Below, piece by piece: positions 30,558 to 40,530 of a stretch of DNA of 42,160 nt. The DNA lies in IMG/VR virus record IMGVR_UViG_3300030329_005844, positions 1 to 42,160 of that record, one strand, 5' to 3'. This DNA is from a virus. Under the pieces are notes generated by a model. The model was not told the origin of the DNA. It saw only the letters and a list, made by a program, of their open reading frames with translations, and did no database searches. The position numbers and the translations under genes were made by a program. Numbering within the stretch: position 1 is the first letter of the stretch; each line of letters opens with the position of its first letter.

Positions 30558-32401
30558 TGTTTAATTTTAATTTATTAAGAATAACTTTAACTGACGTTCA
30601 GGATTTTGGGGTTTCTAGTGCGCCAGAATATTTTGGTAGCGAGCAAGGAAGGTTTCGAGACACTATAACTTATAATATTACTTGTTATAAAGTAGATGTT
30701 ACTAATAGTGATGGAGTTAGTCAAGATGTTGTTTCTAGTCTAAATGACTTAAGATTAACTAAAGACTACGCAATTATTACATTAGAAAATGGTCAAGAAT
30801 TTATTAATGCTAAATTAATTGATTTTTCTATTGATGAAAGTACGTTTACGGATTTTGGATTAGCGAGTCTTACTTTTGAGAAGTATGGTTCACGAGCTAC
30901 AAACCAGATGGACAGTAGCTTGTATAATTGTTTTAATCAAACGATAGCTGGAACCGAAGAATACCAAACTTATTTTGAATCTTTTAGTGAGAGTTTTGAT
31001 TTTGATTACGGCAAAGACTCCACAACATTCAATTATAATTTAAATCTGCAGCTCAGAGAGCAGGCGGGCGACACGCAGAATGCACTGATTTACCCAGTTA
31101 ATTTTCCTCTTTTAGTTAATATAAATGGAAGCAAGGCCATAAAGCTAGCAAGAGAATTCGCTTACAATATTTTTACTTGTAATGATAGGCCAGATATACC
31201 TAATTTAATTTTACCCTCAGGATTATCGGGAATATATCAAAGCGGTTTTAAGAAAAATTATACGGAGAATATTGACTTAGTAAATAACACATGCTCTTTT
31301 ACTGAGAGTTTTGACACTACCAATATAACAGGAGTGGGTGCAGGAGAATCCCCCCATGGTTTAACTTTTTCTAATCAAATTAGCCGCGCCGAGAATAATG
31401 TTATTAATGTTACTGAAAATGGAAGCATTAAGGGTTTGGGAACTAATTTTGTATTAAATTCTCCTTATTCGTCGGCTGATGCTGCATTGGCTGATGAATT
31501 AAGTGCGGCAACAGGGAGAATAAATGCAGCCTTTAATCGCTTTAAAGTCGATGGCGATGCACCGTTAAATAGTGGATGCAATGGAGGAATACGAATATTT
31601 TCTCAAGATATTACTCGTGACCCTTTTAATGGTACAATTGAATATTCTATAACCGCGAATAATGATGAAAAATTTAGCGGAAGATGTTCAGGCGGATCGG
31701 TTCAGGTAGAAAACACTTTTACATTAGAGCCTGCCAATTATAGCGGGCTTTCACGAAGTGTTAGTATTGTAGGTTATGGAGTTGAAATAAGCGGAAAAGA
31801 GGGTACCGCAGAAATAGTTTATCCCAAATTTGAAAAAGCCTATGACATTATGACGGGGGTTTATAAGTTGTATAACGCTGCAGCTGGTTACGCTCCCTCA
31901 CCTATCGCGGAGCAATGGGATTACGATAAACGAAATGGAGCAATAAATTTAAGTTTTGAATTTTCTAGTAACCCTATTTATAGATACAATAGTGAAGCTA
32001 GTGGAATTAAAAAAGCAGAAGTAAGTTACAGTCAAACCAACTCCCTGCCTAAGTACAACCTTTTTCAAGGTTTAAATCTGGGGGTTGGAGAAAAAAAGAT
32101 AGATCAAATTATTCAACCCATGAATTATAATTTACCGCAAAGCATGGGAGTTTCGGTAAATGTAGTAAGGTCTAGGGATGCGGATTCTAGTAATGCTCAA
32201 GATGCTGTTCTAGAGGGTTTGGTAAATTTTGCTACAGGGCAAATATTTACAGATGAAGTGTTTGGAGTAAAAGACAAAAGGCAAACGTATATTTTACAGG
32301 ACGCGAGTTATACCTATACCCCTTTAAACAACGTAACATTAGGTATGGAAGTTAACTTTATGGATACGAGTGGAACTGAAATTAATATGGCATTGGTATG
32401 A
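30557..32401 (+). CDS. Distal-tail position structural protein A
   Basis: The product has 614 residues, beta-rich, high in Asn, Ser, Thr, Tyr and Phe. Its start shares the last A of the tape measure stop (TAATG), the place usually held by the distal tail protein in siphovirus genomes. It has recurring strand pairs such as VTENGSIKGLG and IEYSITANNDEKFSG that recall repeats in the next gene. The late DKRQTYILQDASYTYTPLN with NVTLGMEVNF forms a closing beta element. A distal tail or baseplate ring role is inferred from position and composition; no family motif is certain. Coupled translation with the next gene is likely (ATGA overlap at 32398). Confidence 0.55.
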   Translation: MFNFNLLRITLTDVQDFGVSSAPEYFGSEQGRFRDTITYNITCYKVDVTNSDGVSQDVVSSLNDLRLTKDYAIITLENGQEFINAKLIDFSIDESTFTDFGLASLTFEKYGSRATNQMDSSLYNCFNQTIAGTEEYQTYFESFSESFDFDYGKDSTTFNYNLNLQLREQAGDTQNALIYPVNFPLLVNINGSKAIKLAREFAYNIFTCNDRPDIPNLILPSGLSGIYQSGFKKNYTENIDLVNNTCSFTESFDTTNITGVGAGESPHGLTFSNQISRAENNVINVTENGSIKGLGTNFVLNSPYSSADAALADELSAATGRINAAFNRFKVDGDAPLNSGCNGGIRIFSQDITRDPFNGTIEYSITANNDEKFSGRCSGGSVQVENTFTLEPANYSGLSRSVSIVGYGVEISGKEGTAEIVYPKFEKAYDIMTGVYKLYNAAAGYAPSPIAEQWDYDKRNGAINLSFEFSSNPIYRYNSEASGIKKAEVSYSQTNSLPKYNLFQGLNLGVGEKKIDQIIQPMNYNLPQSMGVSVNVVRSRDADSSNAQDAVLEGLVNFATGQIFTDEVFGVKDKRQTYILQDASYTYTPLNNVTLGMEVNFMDTSGTEINMALV

Positions 32402-34140
32402 GCTCTCTAATTTCATATAACGGCACTCAGGTAGTGACAGACCAAGCTGACCCTTTGGTTTCTAAAAGTACGCAATATGTACAAGCTGGAGAAAGATGGG
32501 GCACGGTAGAAAACATAACATTAAATGGCGTTATTACAGGCGATAGTTTTGATTCTATTTATACTGCTCAAAACAATTTAATCAATGTATTTAACGAAGA
32601 CTTTAAAACCCTAAATATTGAGGGGTTTGGTGATTTTAATTCTTGCAGAGTAGAGAGTATTGATTTCACAGAATCCGATTACTTAAGTAACGCAACTTAT
32701 AATATTAGTTTGCAATCATACGGGACGGGAGAGTCGTTGCTTTATACTCACGGCGTTGTAGATCCTGTAAATACTATTTCTTATGCTGAAAATGACAATA
32801 TGACTGTCAGGGCAACTCGGACTATTTCGGCTAAAGGGGTTAATATAGAGGGAAAGACTAATGCGGTAAGTAATGCAATAAATTTTATACAGCAATATAC
32901 AGGACAAAATAGAAAAATTGGAAATGTCTTGGGTGGCCATTGGGTAACTGCTCCCTTTTTTGTAACAAATCAAGTGGCTGACCCTAATATGCCCATGCTT
33001 TTGGTTAGCCAAAATCAAAGCATTAATCGCTTTACTGCTGAAGTTTCGCTTACTGAAGAATATATCATAGACGCAACAGGAGATACTCAATTCAACCAAG
33101 ATTATATACTGAGATATACTGAAGCTTCTAGTGAATCAGATCATTCACGAGAGCATATATCTTTAAATGGCACTATTGAGGGGTCTAAATATTCTAATTA
33201 TGGAATAGGAGGAGCGGTACAATATTACCAAAAATTTAAAGATGGAATCGATGGATTTATTTATAACGAGTCCCTTACTGAAGACGCAACTAATAGCTCT
33301 TTAAGTTTTTCTTTTGAATACGATAAGGGTTATAATTTAGATATTGTTCCTGAGATAAGCGTTAGTATCAGTGAAAATTCGGACTCTAGCCTACTTTCTT
33401 TAAGCGTTAATGGCACAATCTCAGCAAAAGGGCCTGGGGGAAATAACTTTGAAAGAGTGAGGGCCTGGTTTAATCAAAGAAAAAAATATTTAGCATATGA
33501 CGCGGCCCAATCCGCTTATGATGATTATTTGGAAGTGAAGCCAAATTTCGGAGGAAGTATTAGAGGGGAACTGGCTGTTAATCCAACCCCTTTAAGTGAG
33601 AGCATAACTGAAAATAAAGAAGCGGCCACTGTTTCTTTTTCGTACAGCTTTGATGATCGTTTTAATAGAATAGGAATTGGTTTTGTGGATTCAGACGCAG
33701 AGCCTTCGAGGACAAGCTTAGATTTAAATCTATCTTTTAAGCCCATGGTTGAGCAAGTCACCACGGTAGAAGGCATAAATGGGGCGGAGTTTTTTGATAT
33801 GGGTTATCATTCTTTAGCTTCTTTTGGTATTAATATAAATGTATTGGGTAAAGATTTAAGTAAAAATCCCCCGACCCAAGATGGAAATATAAGAAGTTTA
33901 TTAAGCAAATATTGTAGCCCCGTGGGGGCATTGCCTGATTTAAAGACCTCTAAAAATACAGCTAATACTTCAGTTATTACTAGTTTCTCACAAAATAAAA
34001 AAGCGGTTGGCTCGACGGTGTTGGATGAAAAATCTTATTCACTTAATTGGGATTTTAAAAGTAGAAATAAAGCGACAGATCATGTTGATAATGGAGGTGC
34101 GGGAGGATTTATAAATAATCAATCAAGCTTTTTGATATAA
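32398..34140 (+). CDS. Distal-tail position structural protein B
   Basis: The product has 580 residues and the same composition and strand-repeat style as the preceding protein. Units of the form NITLNGVITGDS, ISLNGTIEGSKYSNYG and LSVNGTISAKG recur at about 40, 260 and 335. These suggest repeated beta-sandwich or tube-like domains. The pair may have arisen by duplication, though overall identity by eye is low. It overlaps both neighbours by four or one bases. A tail-tip ring or baseplate component is the likely role. No enzyme motif is visible. Confidence 0.52.
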   Translation: MSSLISYNGTQVVTDQADPLVSKSTQYVQAGERWGTVENITLNGVITGDSFDSIYTAQNNLINVFNEDFKTLNIEGFGDFNSCRVESIDFTESDYLSNATYNISLQSYGTGESLLYTHGVVDPVNTISYAENDNMTVRATRTISAKGVNIEGKTNAVSNAINFIQQYTGQNRKIGNVLGGHWVTAPFFVTNQVADPNMPMLLVSQNQSINRFTAEVSLTEEYIIDATGDTQFNQDYILRYTEASSESDHSREHISLNGTIEGSKYSNYGIGGAVQYYQKFKDGIDGFIYNESLTEDATNSSLSFSFEYDKGYNLDIVPEISVSISENSDSSLLSLSVNGTISAKGPGGNNFERVRAWFNQRKKYLAYDAAQSAYDDYLEVKPNFGGSIRGELAVNPTPLSESITENKEAATVSFSYSFDDRFNRIGIGFVDSDAEPSRTSLDLNLSFKPMVEQVTTVEGINGAEFFDMGYHSLASFGININVLGKDLSKNPPTQDGNIRSLLSKYCSPVGALPDLKTSKNTANTSVITSFSQNKKAVGSTVLDEKSYSLNWDFKSRNKATDHVDNGGAGGFINNQSSFLI

Positions 34141-36119
34141 TGAGTCAAGATTCTTTAAGATTTATTTTTGCAAGTGGAGCTTTTACTAGTGGAGCTTTAG
34201 GGGTTTATTATGATTTTAATTCTTATGATGGAGATAAGATTAATTCTTTAGCCCCAGCTTTTACAGGGGCCACAGGACAAATCTTAGGAAGTGTTGGAGA
34301 TTTTACAGGAACTTCTCCAGGGAGTGGGTATTTTGAAAATAATGCTATACAAATAAATGACGGGCATAATTTATTTAGAAAAAATGCTGCTTTTATTTTT
34401 TCCCAAAAGAAGACTAACAATGAACCTGTTACTTTATTTAGTAATTTAGTGGATTTAGGGATATCGGGGAGTGGTATAGAGATAGGTATTAATGCCACTA
34501 ATAATCTTTATGTTAAAACATTTAATGGTGACAGGCCTACGATATATAGTGCCAATACTCAAGCTCCAGAACAAAGCTTAAGGTCAGTTTATTTCCAAAG
34601 GGAAAATGTATATTTGGGAACTTATGATTTAAGGCAAGATGAATTTATATATGATAGTTTTCCAATAAATTCGCGATTTGTAAACAATAATTCAGGAACG
34701 CGATGGCTCGTCGGAAGCGGCGAGTATAATGCGCCATTATATATGGACATGTTCCTTTATTGTATAGGGCCCGTAGGTGTTGAAAGTATAAATGCTTTTG
34801 GTAGAACCGTTTATAATGAATATTATTATAACCCACCTGTCTCAGGAACGATTCCTGGAGTAGTGACTGGAATGCAAGTTACGACAACGGGTAATACAGG
34901 AGTAAGATACGAATACGTATTATCAGGGTACAATACTTGGAGTAGAACATTTTATAGCAGTAGTGGGCAAAATATTACTGGCTCAGGAAGTAACGCTGTA
35001 AGTGGGGAAACTATTATATATGATACGGTATTAAGTGGACTTACTGGGTTTCCAACACAAGATGGGTTATTGCCTTCTGAGCCTACAGGTCTATATAGTA
35101 TTAGCATTGCTTCAGGGACCGAAGTGGGAGCAATTGTAACAGGAGGCAGTGGATTTTCCCAGGCAGTAACTGTTAATTTTTCAGGAGCTGTATATGTAAA
35201 ATCAGGAATAAGTGGTTTATCTATCACAGGGTATTCTTATTCAGGGTTAACTGGTGATTCTGAGCCTTATTTAATAAGCGGAGCGCAATCAGGGGTAAGG
35301 GGTTCTATTCCTGCTAGATATAACTTTACATCTCTTACTTATAAAGAGCCAAGGGGGACAGGAAATAATTTTGTAGAATACGATTTATTTTCTAGCGGAA
35401 AAGCTAATATAAATAGAAGCGCCCGAAATACTAAAAGTTATTTAGCTCCTGGAAATATTTTTGATCTTCAAGAAGAGTATGATTCTACCCAATTGAATTT
35501 TAATGTAAACGGCGTGGGATTTTTTGCAGGAGGCGTCAGTGGATCGACGGGGCCAAATGGTAGAATATTAACAGTAACTGGCGATTATTATGTCACAGGT
35601 TCGCTTTTAATTCCCGCAAGCTTAACTAATCTTTTTGATCAAGGTATTTTTGATTCTGATATTGTAGAAAATAGAAGTAGATTTTTAATTACAGGAATAG
35701 GTGATTCTTGGGGTGATCCTGATAATACACCAGCTATATTAAGGCCTTCTTTTAATTGGCCGCAATCACTAAACGCGCAGATTTATTTTAATGGTATACG
35801 CTTGGCCTCAGGAATTGACTACGATGTTTCTTATGTCGGGCCCGACCCGTATTTTAACCCCTTGGGTGATCAGTTAACAGGAATAAGTGGGTCTTTATAT
35901 GCTTATGAGAATTATCCTAATACTACGTATGTTAGCGGAATAGATTCTTTTGATATATATAATCAATCCTTTTCTACTAACACATTTACTGCTTTTGTTA
36001 ATGGAGTTCGACAAGATCCTAATAATTTTATTCAATATAGCTCCAACACTAGTTTAATAACAGGGGGAATTATTTCTCAAAAAATTACCACGAGTATTTA
36101 TAATAAAGTTATAAAATGA
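34140..36119 (+). CDS. Tail-tip or fibre-like protein
   Basis: The product has 659 residues, rich in Gly, Ser, Tyr and Asn and with very few helices. The N-terminal 220 residues, with a GYFENNAIQINDG strand and later SVYFQRENVYLGTYDLRQ, resemble a concanavalin A/LamG-like sandwich. The middle (about 225-420) has many short Ser-Gly turns. Near the C terminus, YFNGIRLASGIDYDVSY (about 550) and AFVNGVRQDPNNFIQY (about 617) are two copies of an FxNGxR-type strand found in phage fibre proteins. Carbohydrate or receptor binding is therefore plausible but unproven. TAATG joins it to the previous gene and ATGA to the next. Confidence 0.55.
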   Translation: MSQDSLRFIFASGAFTSGALGVYYDFNSYDGDKINSLAPAFTGATGQILGSVGDFTGTSPGSGYFENNAIQINDGHNLFRKNAAFIFSQKKTNNEPVTLFSNLVDLGISGSGIEIGINATNNLYVKTFNGDRPTIYSANTQAPEQSLRSVYFQRENVYLGTYDLRQDEFIYDSFPINSRFVNNNSGTRWLVGSGEYNAPLYMDMFLYCIGPVGVESINAFGRTVYNEYYYNPPVSGTIPGVVTGMQVTTTGNTGVRYEYVLSGYNTWSRTFYSSSGQNITGSGSNAVSGETIIYDTVLSGLTGFPTQDGLLPSEPTGLYSISIASGTEVGAIVTGGSGFSQAVTVNFSGAVYVKSGISGLSITGYSYSGLTGDSEPYLISGAQSGVRGSIPARYNFTSLTYKEPRGTGNNFVEYDLFSSGKANINRSARNTKSYLAPGNIFDLQEEYDSTQLNFNVNGVGFFAGGVSGSTGPNGRILTVTGDYYVTGSLLIPASLTNLFDQGIFDSDIVENRSRFLITGIGDSWGDPDNTPAILRPSFNWPQSLNAQIYFNGIRLASGIDYDVSYVGPDPYFNPLGDQLTGISGSLYAYENYPNTTYVSGIDSFDIYNQSFSTNTFTAFVNGVRQDPNNFIQYSSNTSLITGGIISQKITTSIYNKVIK

Positions 36120-39100
36120 GCGCGATAAAATACATACCTAAAGCAGGGGGAATAAAATATGGAGATTTTAACGTTACTTCCTCCGAGGTATATGGTGGCC
36201 ATATAATTTCCGCTAGTGTTTCTCTAGGGTATAATGGGCCTAGTACCGCTACTTTATCTATAGTTAGCGAAAAGGGCGAGTACGATATAACACAAGACGA
36301 TTTATATGTCTCGTCCTGCAAAAAGGCGCCAAAGATTTTAACTTTTGGTTTAAATTCCGACACTTTAAATGCTGACCCAGAGGAGAACCCAGAAGAAGAA
36401 ATTCTCGCGGATAGCTCCAAGGGCTTTGGCATGTTTGCTTACCCTGTGGGTTATACTTTTTCAGAAGGGCCTGGAGGCCGAACATTAGAAGTAGAATTAG
36501 TTGAAGCCTCGGTAGATTATTTCTCTCGAACATTAGTGGTGACTCAGAACAACGTTCCTCAGGGAGATAGAGAAAAAGAAGGAATTTTATATGTGGGTAA
36601 AGAATATTTTACAAATAACACTACTACTAGAAATGAAATGATTAGTAGGGAGGATATTTTAAAATTACAAGATGCCTACCCCGCCTTATACGAAAAAGCG
36701 CGAACCGAGTTTGGAACTTACTATTATACTCCAGCTGATTTAGCTAAGGAGCTAAGAAAAAAAAGCATTCCTTGTACGGATGAAATGATTAACTTCTTAA
36801 GCAAGTATAATGATATTTATTTGTCAGAGACAGGGACTCTACAAAGTATTCTGCAGCAAATTGGGTCAAAATTAGGAGTCATGTTTTTTTGGAATGGAAT
36901 TGATGCTGTAGGCCAGTTTAAACTGGATTGGAATAAGTTAAATCCTGAGCCTGAAGCTGAGGGAGATGAGCCTCCTATAACTATAGGTATAGATGTATTA
37001 AGAGAAGCCGACATTACCCCTAATATGCAACTCGAGACTCTTATCTTTGGTGCGGAAAAAGACGGGTTGCTAACGAGAACTGTACAAGTATCTATTAGTG
37101 ATACGTCGGTAACCTCCCAGATACAACGTGTGGAGTTAGCGGGAGGGGACGAAAGTAACCCTAAGTATTTATCTGAGGTCAAGCTTAGCCGCTTAACTCC
37201 TGTTTTTGGTAAAATTAACGTTTGCGGAGACAATAAAGAAGAGGAAATAGAATTATTTACACCTCGTGAGGCGGTCGCAGATCCTCTGCCTGGCGCTGAA
37301 GAGGGTGGCGAGCTGCCCGACGGCTATAAAATGGCATGGATGCGATTAAATTTATTAAAAGCCATTGCTTTAGGCCCAGAGTTTGCGCGTTCCTATATTT
37401 TATTAAAAAAAGCAGGATATAGTAGAGATCAAATTAGGGAGAATGGTAAACCATTGGTAAATAATGATGCGTTTACTGCGGACAATATGAGTTCTGACGA
37501 AAAAGGGACGAGCGAGGGAGAAAGAATAGCGCCGTATATAAATAATTATGAAGCCGTAAAAGAATTATTTCCTGATTGCTGCAAAGGTTGTTGCGAAGAT
37601 GACAGTGACGACCTTGGCAAGTGTGACGAATATAACGTGTTTGTAGTATCCCCAGGAAGCCCAGAAGGAAAAGACTTTGATGATGCGGTATATACTGATG
37701 GGGACTTAAGCAGTTTACAGGGAGCAGACGGTCCATATGACCCATATATTGTAACGGCCATTCTGGAGGCCGTAGAAAACAGAAATCCGAAGCAGAAAGG
37801 GAGACTTAGCAATATCGAAGCTAACCCTAAAGATATACAAGCATTTAAGGAGAAATTAATGGTTTTATATGTGCGGAACCTGGGAGCGGGAGAAGACTCC
37901 GACGATTCCAAGAGCGCAGGACATCCTTTTGTTCCAGAAGAACCTAATATGAGTAGCAATTACACCTACGCTCAATTAGACAGCTTTGTTAAATCAATTA
38001 ACTCGTATTATTACGCCGTCGGGAGCTTTATCCCTAATTGTTATCCTGAAGGCACTAAAGATGAGGATAAGTTTACTTATTCTCATAAAAATTGGCCTGC
38101 TACGCCTACCCCTGAATTTGATGTGTCTCCTGCCCAAACCAACCTTCAGGCGGTAAGGGTGCAGGATTTAAGTTGGATTAATCCTATAGGAGAAGCATAT
38201 GCGGGAAAGAGTGGGTTTGAAGATAAAGATAATCAATTTACTGCTATAGCAGATTTTGTACAAAACTTAGGCTATAATGGACTATTTACGGGAGCGTATT
38301 ATGGAGAAGATGCACCGCCAGCTCCTGATTATATTAAATTTGATACTCAGCACGACAAATCCTGCCTGAGCCCCATCTCTAAGGAGGGCGCTGCACTACA
38401 GAAAAAAATCGATAAGGTAAATTGTACTTATAACAATACCAATACAATTAAGTTTTGGAAAAATGATTCGCCTTTCGATATTAGTTTGAATACCGAGGTT
38501 AACGCCTTTAAGGTGACTGATAATTACACCCATATTTCAAAGGACAACCCTATTGTAGACAGAATAGTAAATGCGGGGCATAATAATTATTATAGTGTCG
38601 CCGTCGCTTATAAACCAACTGGGAAGCATGATGTGGGCGCACGGGTTCAGTTTTTTAGTGGAGATAACCAAGGGAAAAATATAGCTTTTAATACTATAGG
38701 CTACAGGGTTAAGGATGTTGATGATTTAGATTATTTTTTAGAAAACGTAGATATTGGTATTGACTTAAAAGGGTTGCCTACTAATAGTATGACTGTTAAT
38801 CAAATTTTAACACCTGACAGATATTATCAAACTAAAGGAGTGTTAATTGGTGGTTGCGAAAACTCCTTTGGCCCTGGGGAAAATTATTTTAATAACCAGC
38901 CGCCTAATATAGAAACTTTTGATAATACAAAAGTATTAAGTTTAATTCCCGATAGTGGGGGCACGGGCGCGGCAAATAGATCGGAATATTCCGACTTGAA
39001 GCCTGGAACTGGCTGTGATTATAAAAAAGAAGACGAAGAAATAGAAGACAATCTCTTGCCTTATTCAGGTCTTACCGCCCAAGCCAAGAATATAATTGAA

Positions 39101-39490
39101 AATAATATGACTCAGTTGGCTGAAACGCAATTTGAGTTAAATAAATTTACAGAGCCCACTTATAATTATTCATATTCATGTGTTGGTGTGCCTCCAGGTG
39201 GCTTTCCTACTATTAGAGATGGCCTCTCCACATTAAGTATTGATGTGGGTACCGAGGGACCCAGAATACAATTTACTGTTGGCAGCAAAAGGTTGCGGCG
39301 CACGGTTTTAGAGCAAGATAAAAAAGCGGTTTCACTTAGAAATGGAGTAAGAAAAATAGATGAAAACGATGCTAACTCTGTATTCTCCAAAAGATTCTTG
39401 AATAAAGTGGCTCAAGGCTCGCCGCCCATGTCTTTAATTAAGGGTAAAAATATGAATAAAGGCAGGCCTCCCACTAATCCTAGCGTATAA
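36116..39490 (+). CDS. Large baseplate hub or tail-tip protein
   Basis: The product has 1124 residues. The N-terminal 300 residues, beta-rich with TGTLQSILQQIGSKLGVMFF (about 239-258), look like the hub domain of phage tail-tip proteins that cap the tube and anchor fibres. A cysteine cluster, PDCCKGCCEDD (486-496), lies in an acidic linker and may bind metal or form disulfides. The remaining part alternates Asn/Tyr-rich beta segments with charged loops and ends in a basic tail. It is the largest protein after the tape measure and lies in the usual tail-associated (Tal) or hub position. No peptidase or lysozyme motif was found. The start overlaps the previous stop. Confidence 0.55.
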   Translation: MSAIKYIPKAGGIKYGDFNVTSSEVYGGHIISASVSLGYNGPSTATLSIVSEKGEYDITQDDLYVSSCKKAPKILTFGLNSDTLNADPEENPEEEILADSSKGFGMFAYPVGYTFSEGPGGRTLEVELVEASVDYFSRTLVVTQNNVPQGDREKEGILYVGKEYFTNNTTTRNEMISREDILKLQDAYPALYEKARTEFGTYYYTPADLAKELRKKSIPCTDEMINFLSKYNDIYLSETGTLQSILQQIGSKLGVMFFWNGIDAVGQFKLDWNKLNPEPEAEGDEPPITIGIDVLREADITPNMQLETLIFGAEKDGLLTRTVQVSISDTSVTSQIQRVELAGGDESNPKYLSEVKLSRLTPVFGKINVCGDNKEEEIELFTPREAVADPLPGAEEGGELPDGYKMAWMRLNLLKAIALGPEFARSYILLKKAGYSRDQIRENGKPLVNNDAFTADNMSSDEKGTSEGERIAPYINNYEAVKELFPDCCKGCCEDDSDDLGKCDEYNVFVVSPGSPEGKDFDDAVYTDGDLSSLQGADGPYDPYIVTAILEAVENRNPKQKGRLSNIEANPKDIQAFKEKLMVLYVRNLGAGEDSDDSKSAGHPFVPEEPNMSSNYTYAQLDSFVKSINSYYYAVGSFIPNCYPEGTKDEDKFTYSHKNWPATPTPEFDVSPAQTNLQAVRVQDLSWINPIGEAYAGKSGFEDKDNQFTAIADFVQNLGYNGLFTGAYYGEDAPPAPDYIKFDTQHDKSCLSPISKEGAALQKKIDKVNCTYNNTNTIKFWKNDSPFDISLNTEVNAFKVTDNYTHISKDNPIVDRIVNAGHNNYYSVAVAYKPTGKHDVGARVQFFSGDNQGKNIAFNTIGYRVKDVDDLDYFLENVDIGIDLKGLPTNSMTVNQILTPDRYYQTKGVLIGGCENSFGPGENYFNNQPPNIETFDNTKVLSLIPDSGGTGAANRSEYSDLKPGTGCDYKKEDEEIEDNLLPYSGLTAQAKNIIENNMTQLAETQFELNKFTEPTYNYSYSCVGVPPGGFPTIRDGLSTLSIDVGTEGPRIQFTVGSKRLRRTVLEQDKKAVSLRNGVRKIDENDANSVFSKRFLNKVAQGSPPMSLIKGKNMNKGRPPTNPSV

Positions 39491-39492
39491 TC

Positions 39493-39987
39493 ATGCCTAA
39501 TTTTATTTTAAATGCTTTCCAAGGCGAAGGAGAGTGCTGTGAAACCTGTGAAGATGTTGTACTAGAGGATTGTGGTTGTGGAGATGATTGTCCTGAATGT
39601 GATACGACCTCGGATTGTTTTGGCACAATAGTGCCCCCTTATGGAATGAACGTAGAAGTTACGTTACCTAGTGTAGGCACGGTAGAATTTGTATTTGTAT
39701 GGAATGAAAACTGCGAGTGGATACCTTGTGTAAGAAACGAAAACACAGAAAATACAACATTGACCTTTAACACTCTTTTCTGCCAATGGGAGTTTAGTAT
39801 TTATTATGGTGACCCTTATTTTACAGATATAAATTTTTATTTAGATTCTAATCCTAGCCCGTTAGGAACTTATGATTCGAGTGAGGCTGGCGTATTCGCT
39901 GACGTAGATCCAGGTTATGATTGTAAATCGGATTTTATTGCAGGAGGATATAATTGTACAAATTGCCCCAATATGGCGGGTTGTTAA
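39493..39987 (+). CDS. Cysteine-rich tail-module protein
   Basis: The product has 164 residues with 15 cysteines. Eight lie between residues 15 and 38 (ECCETCEDVVLEDCGCGDDC is the densest part) and four more within the last 25. The central part is beta-like with VEVTLPSVGTVEFVFVW. The pattern suggests metal binding or, outside the cytoplasm, disulfide cross-links; the N terminus is not a typical signal peptide. It starts two bases after the hub gene and one base before the next gene. I know no family for it. A small virion-tip knot or a metal-binding assembly factor are both possible. Confidence 0.6.
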   Translation: MPNFILNAFQGEGECCETCEDVVLEDCGCGDDCPECDTTSDCFGTIVPPYGMNVEVTLPSVGTVEFVFVWNENCEWIPCVRNENTENTTLTFNTLFCQWEFSIYYGDPYFTDINFYLDSNPSPLGTYDSSEAGVFADVDPGYDCKSDFIAGGYNCTNCPNMAGC

Positions 39988-39988
39988 T

Positions 39989-40324
39989 ATGGATAATTTA
40001 TTTTTATATATTCTAGGGGGCCTTGTAAACTCATGGTTTATATGTACATGGTTTTTTACCTCACTGCCGCTTCATTTATTTAAACCTTTTATTGATAAAG
40101 ATTTAGAAATTTATTCTTGGGAAGACTGGAATAACTGGCTAATGTTAAAAAACGATTTTATAGCAGAATTATTAGGCTGCCCCTTATGTTTGGGTTTTTG
40201 GTCTTCTTTGACAATCGCTAGTTTAATTGCTAATATAAATGGATTGGATTATAAATTTATTTTAGCGGGCTGGTTCACTTGGCCTTTGATTGCGTTCATG
40301 TTTTATAAAAAATTAGAAAAATGA
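39989..40324 (+). CDS. Small membrane protein with CPLCLGFW motif (DUF1360-like)
   Basis: The product has 111 residues from the ATG at 39989, one base after the previous stop; an earlier in-frame start would lie inside the previous gene. Two or three membrane segments are likely: residues about 4-25, 66-84 and 90-107. LLGCPLCLGFW (about 62-72) matches the Cys-x-x-Cys-x-x-Phe-Trp element of the DUF1360 family of small phage and bacterial membrane proteins of unknown function. A role in the host membrane is certain only in location; lysis help or superinfection effects are guesses. Its stop overlaps the next start (ATGA). Confidence 0.65.
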   Translation: MDNLFLYILGGLVNSWFICTWFFTSLPLHLFKPFIDKDLEIYSWEDWNNWLMLKNDFIAELLGCPLCLGFWSSLTIASLIANINGLDYKFILAGWFTWPLIAFMFYKKLEK

Positions 40325-40530
40325 CACAAAAAGAAAAAAACATAATCTTTATGGATTTCACGCGTGGCCACTTTGGAGACCACGACTATACTGAAAAATT
40401 AAAGAAAATCTACAAAAACTACAAAGAGGATATGCGTAATTTTCGCGGATGCTCGGCTTGTCATAAGCGACGAGTTAATAGGCAATACAGAGATTTGATT
40501 GTAAATAAATTACTTAACTCTGAATCCTAA
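40321..40530 (+). CDS. Small hypothetical protein with a Cys pair
   Basis: The product has 69 residues, basic and helical, with CSACHKRRVNRQYRDLI (about 44-60) containing one CxxC pair. It overlaps the membrane protein gene by four bases and is the last plus-strand gene. Its 3' end overlaps the minus-strand gene by 17 bases. A small nucleic-acid-binding role would fit the charge, but no family is recognised. Confidence 0.5.
   Translation: MTQKEKNIIFMDFTRGHFGDHDYTEKLKKIYKNYKEDMRNFRGCSACHKRRVNRQYRDLIVNKLLNSES

Noticed and set aside
30557-34140. Tail sheath protein
   Set aside because: The two large proteins after the tape measure were considered, but they lack sheath-like composition and lie in the distal-tail position rather than next to the tube genes.
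36817-37959. Long minus-strand open frames within the hub-like gene
   Set aside because: Several overlap one another in different frames opposite a continuous coding gene; composition is Ser/Leu/Pro-rich as expected for shadows.
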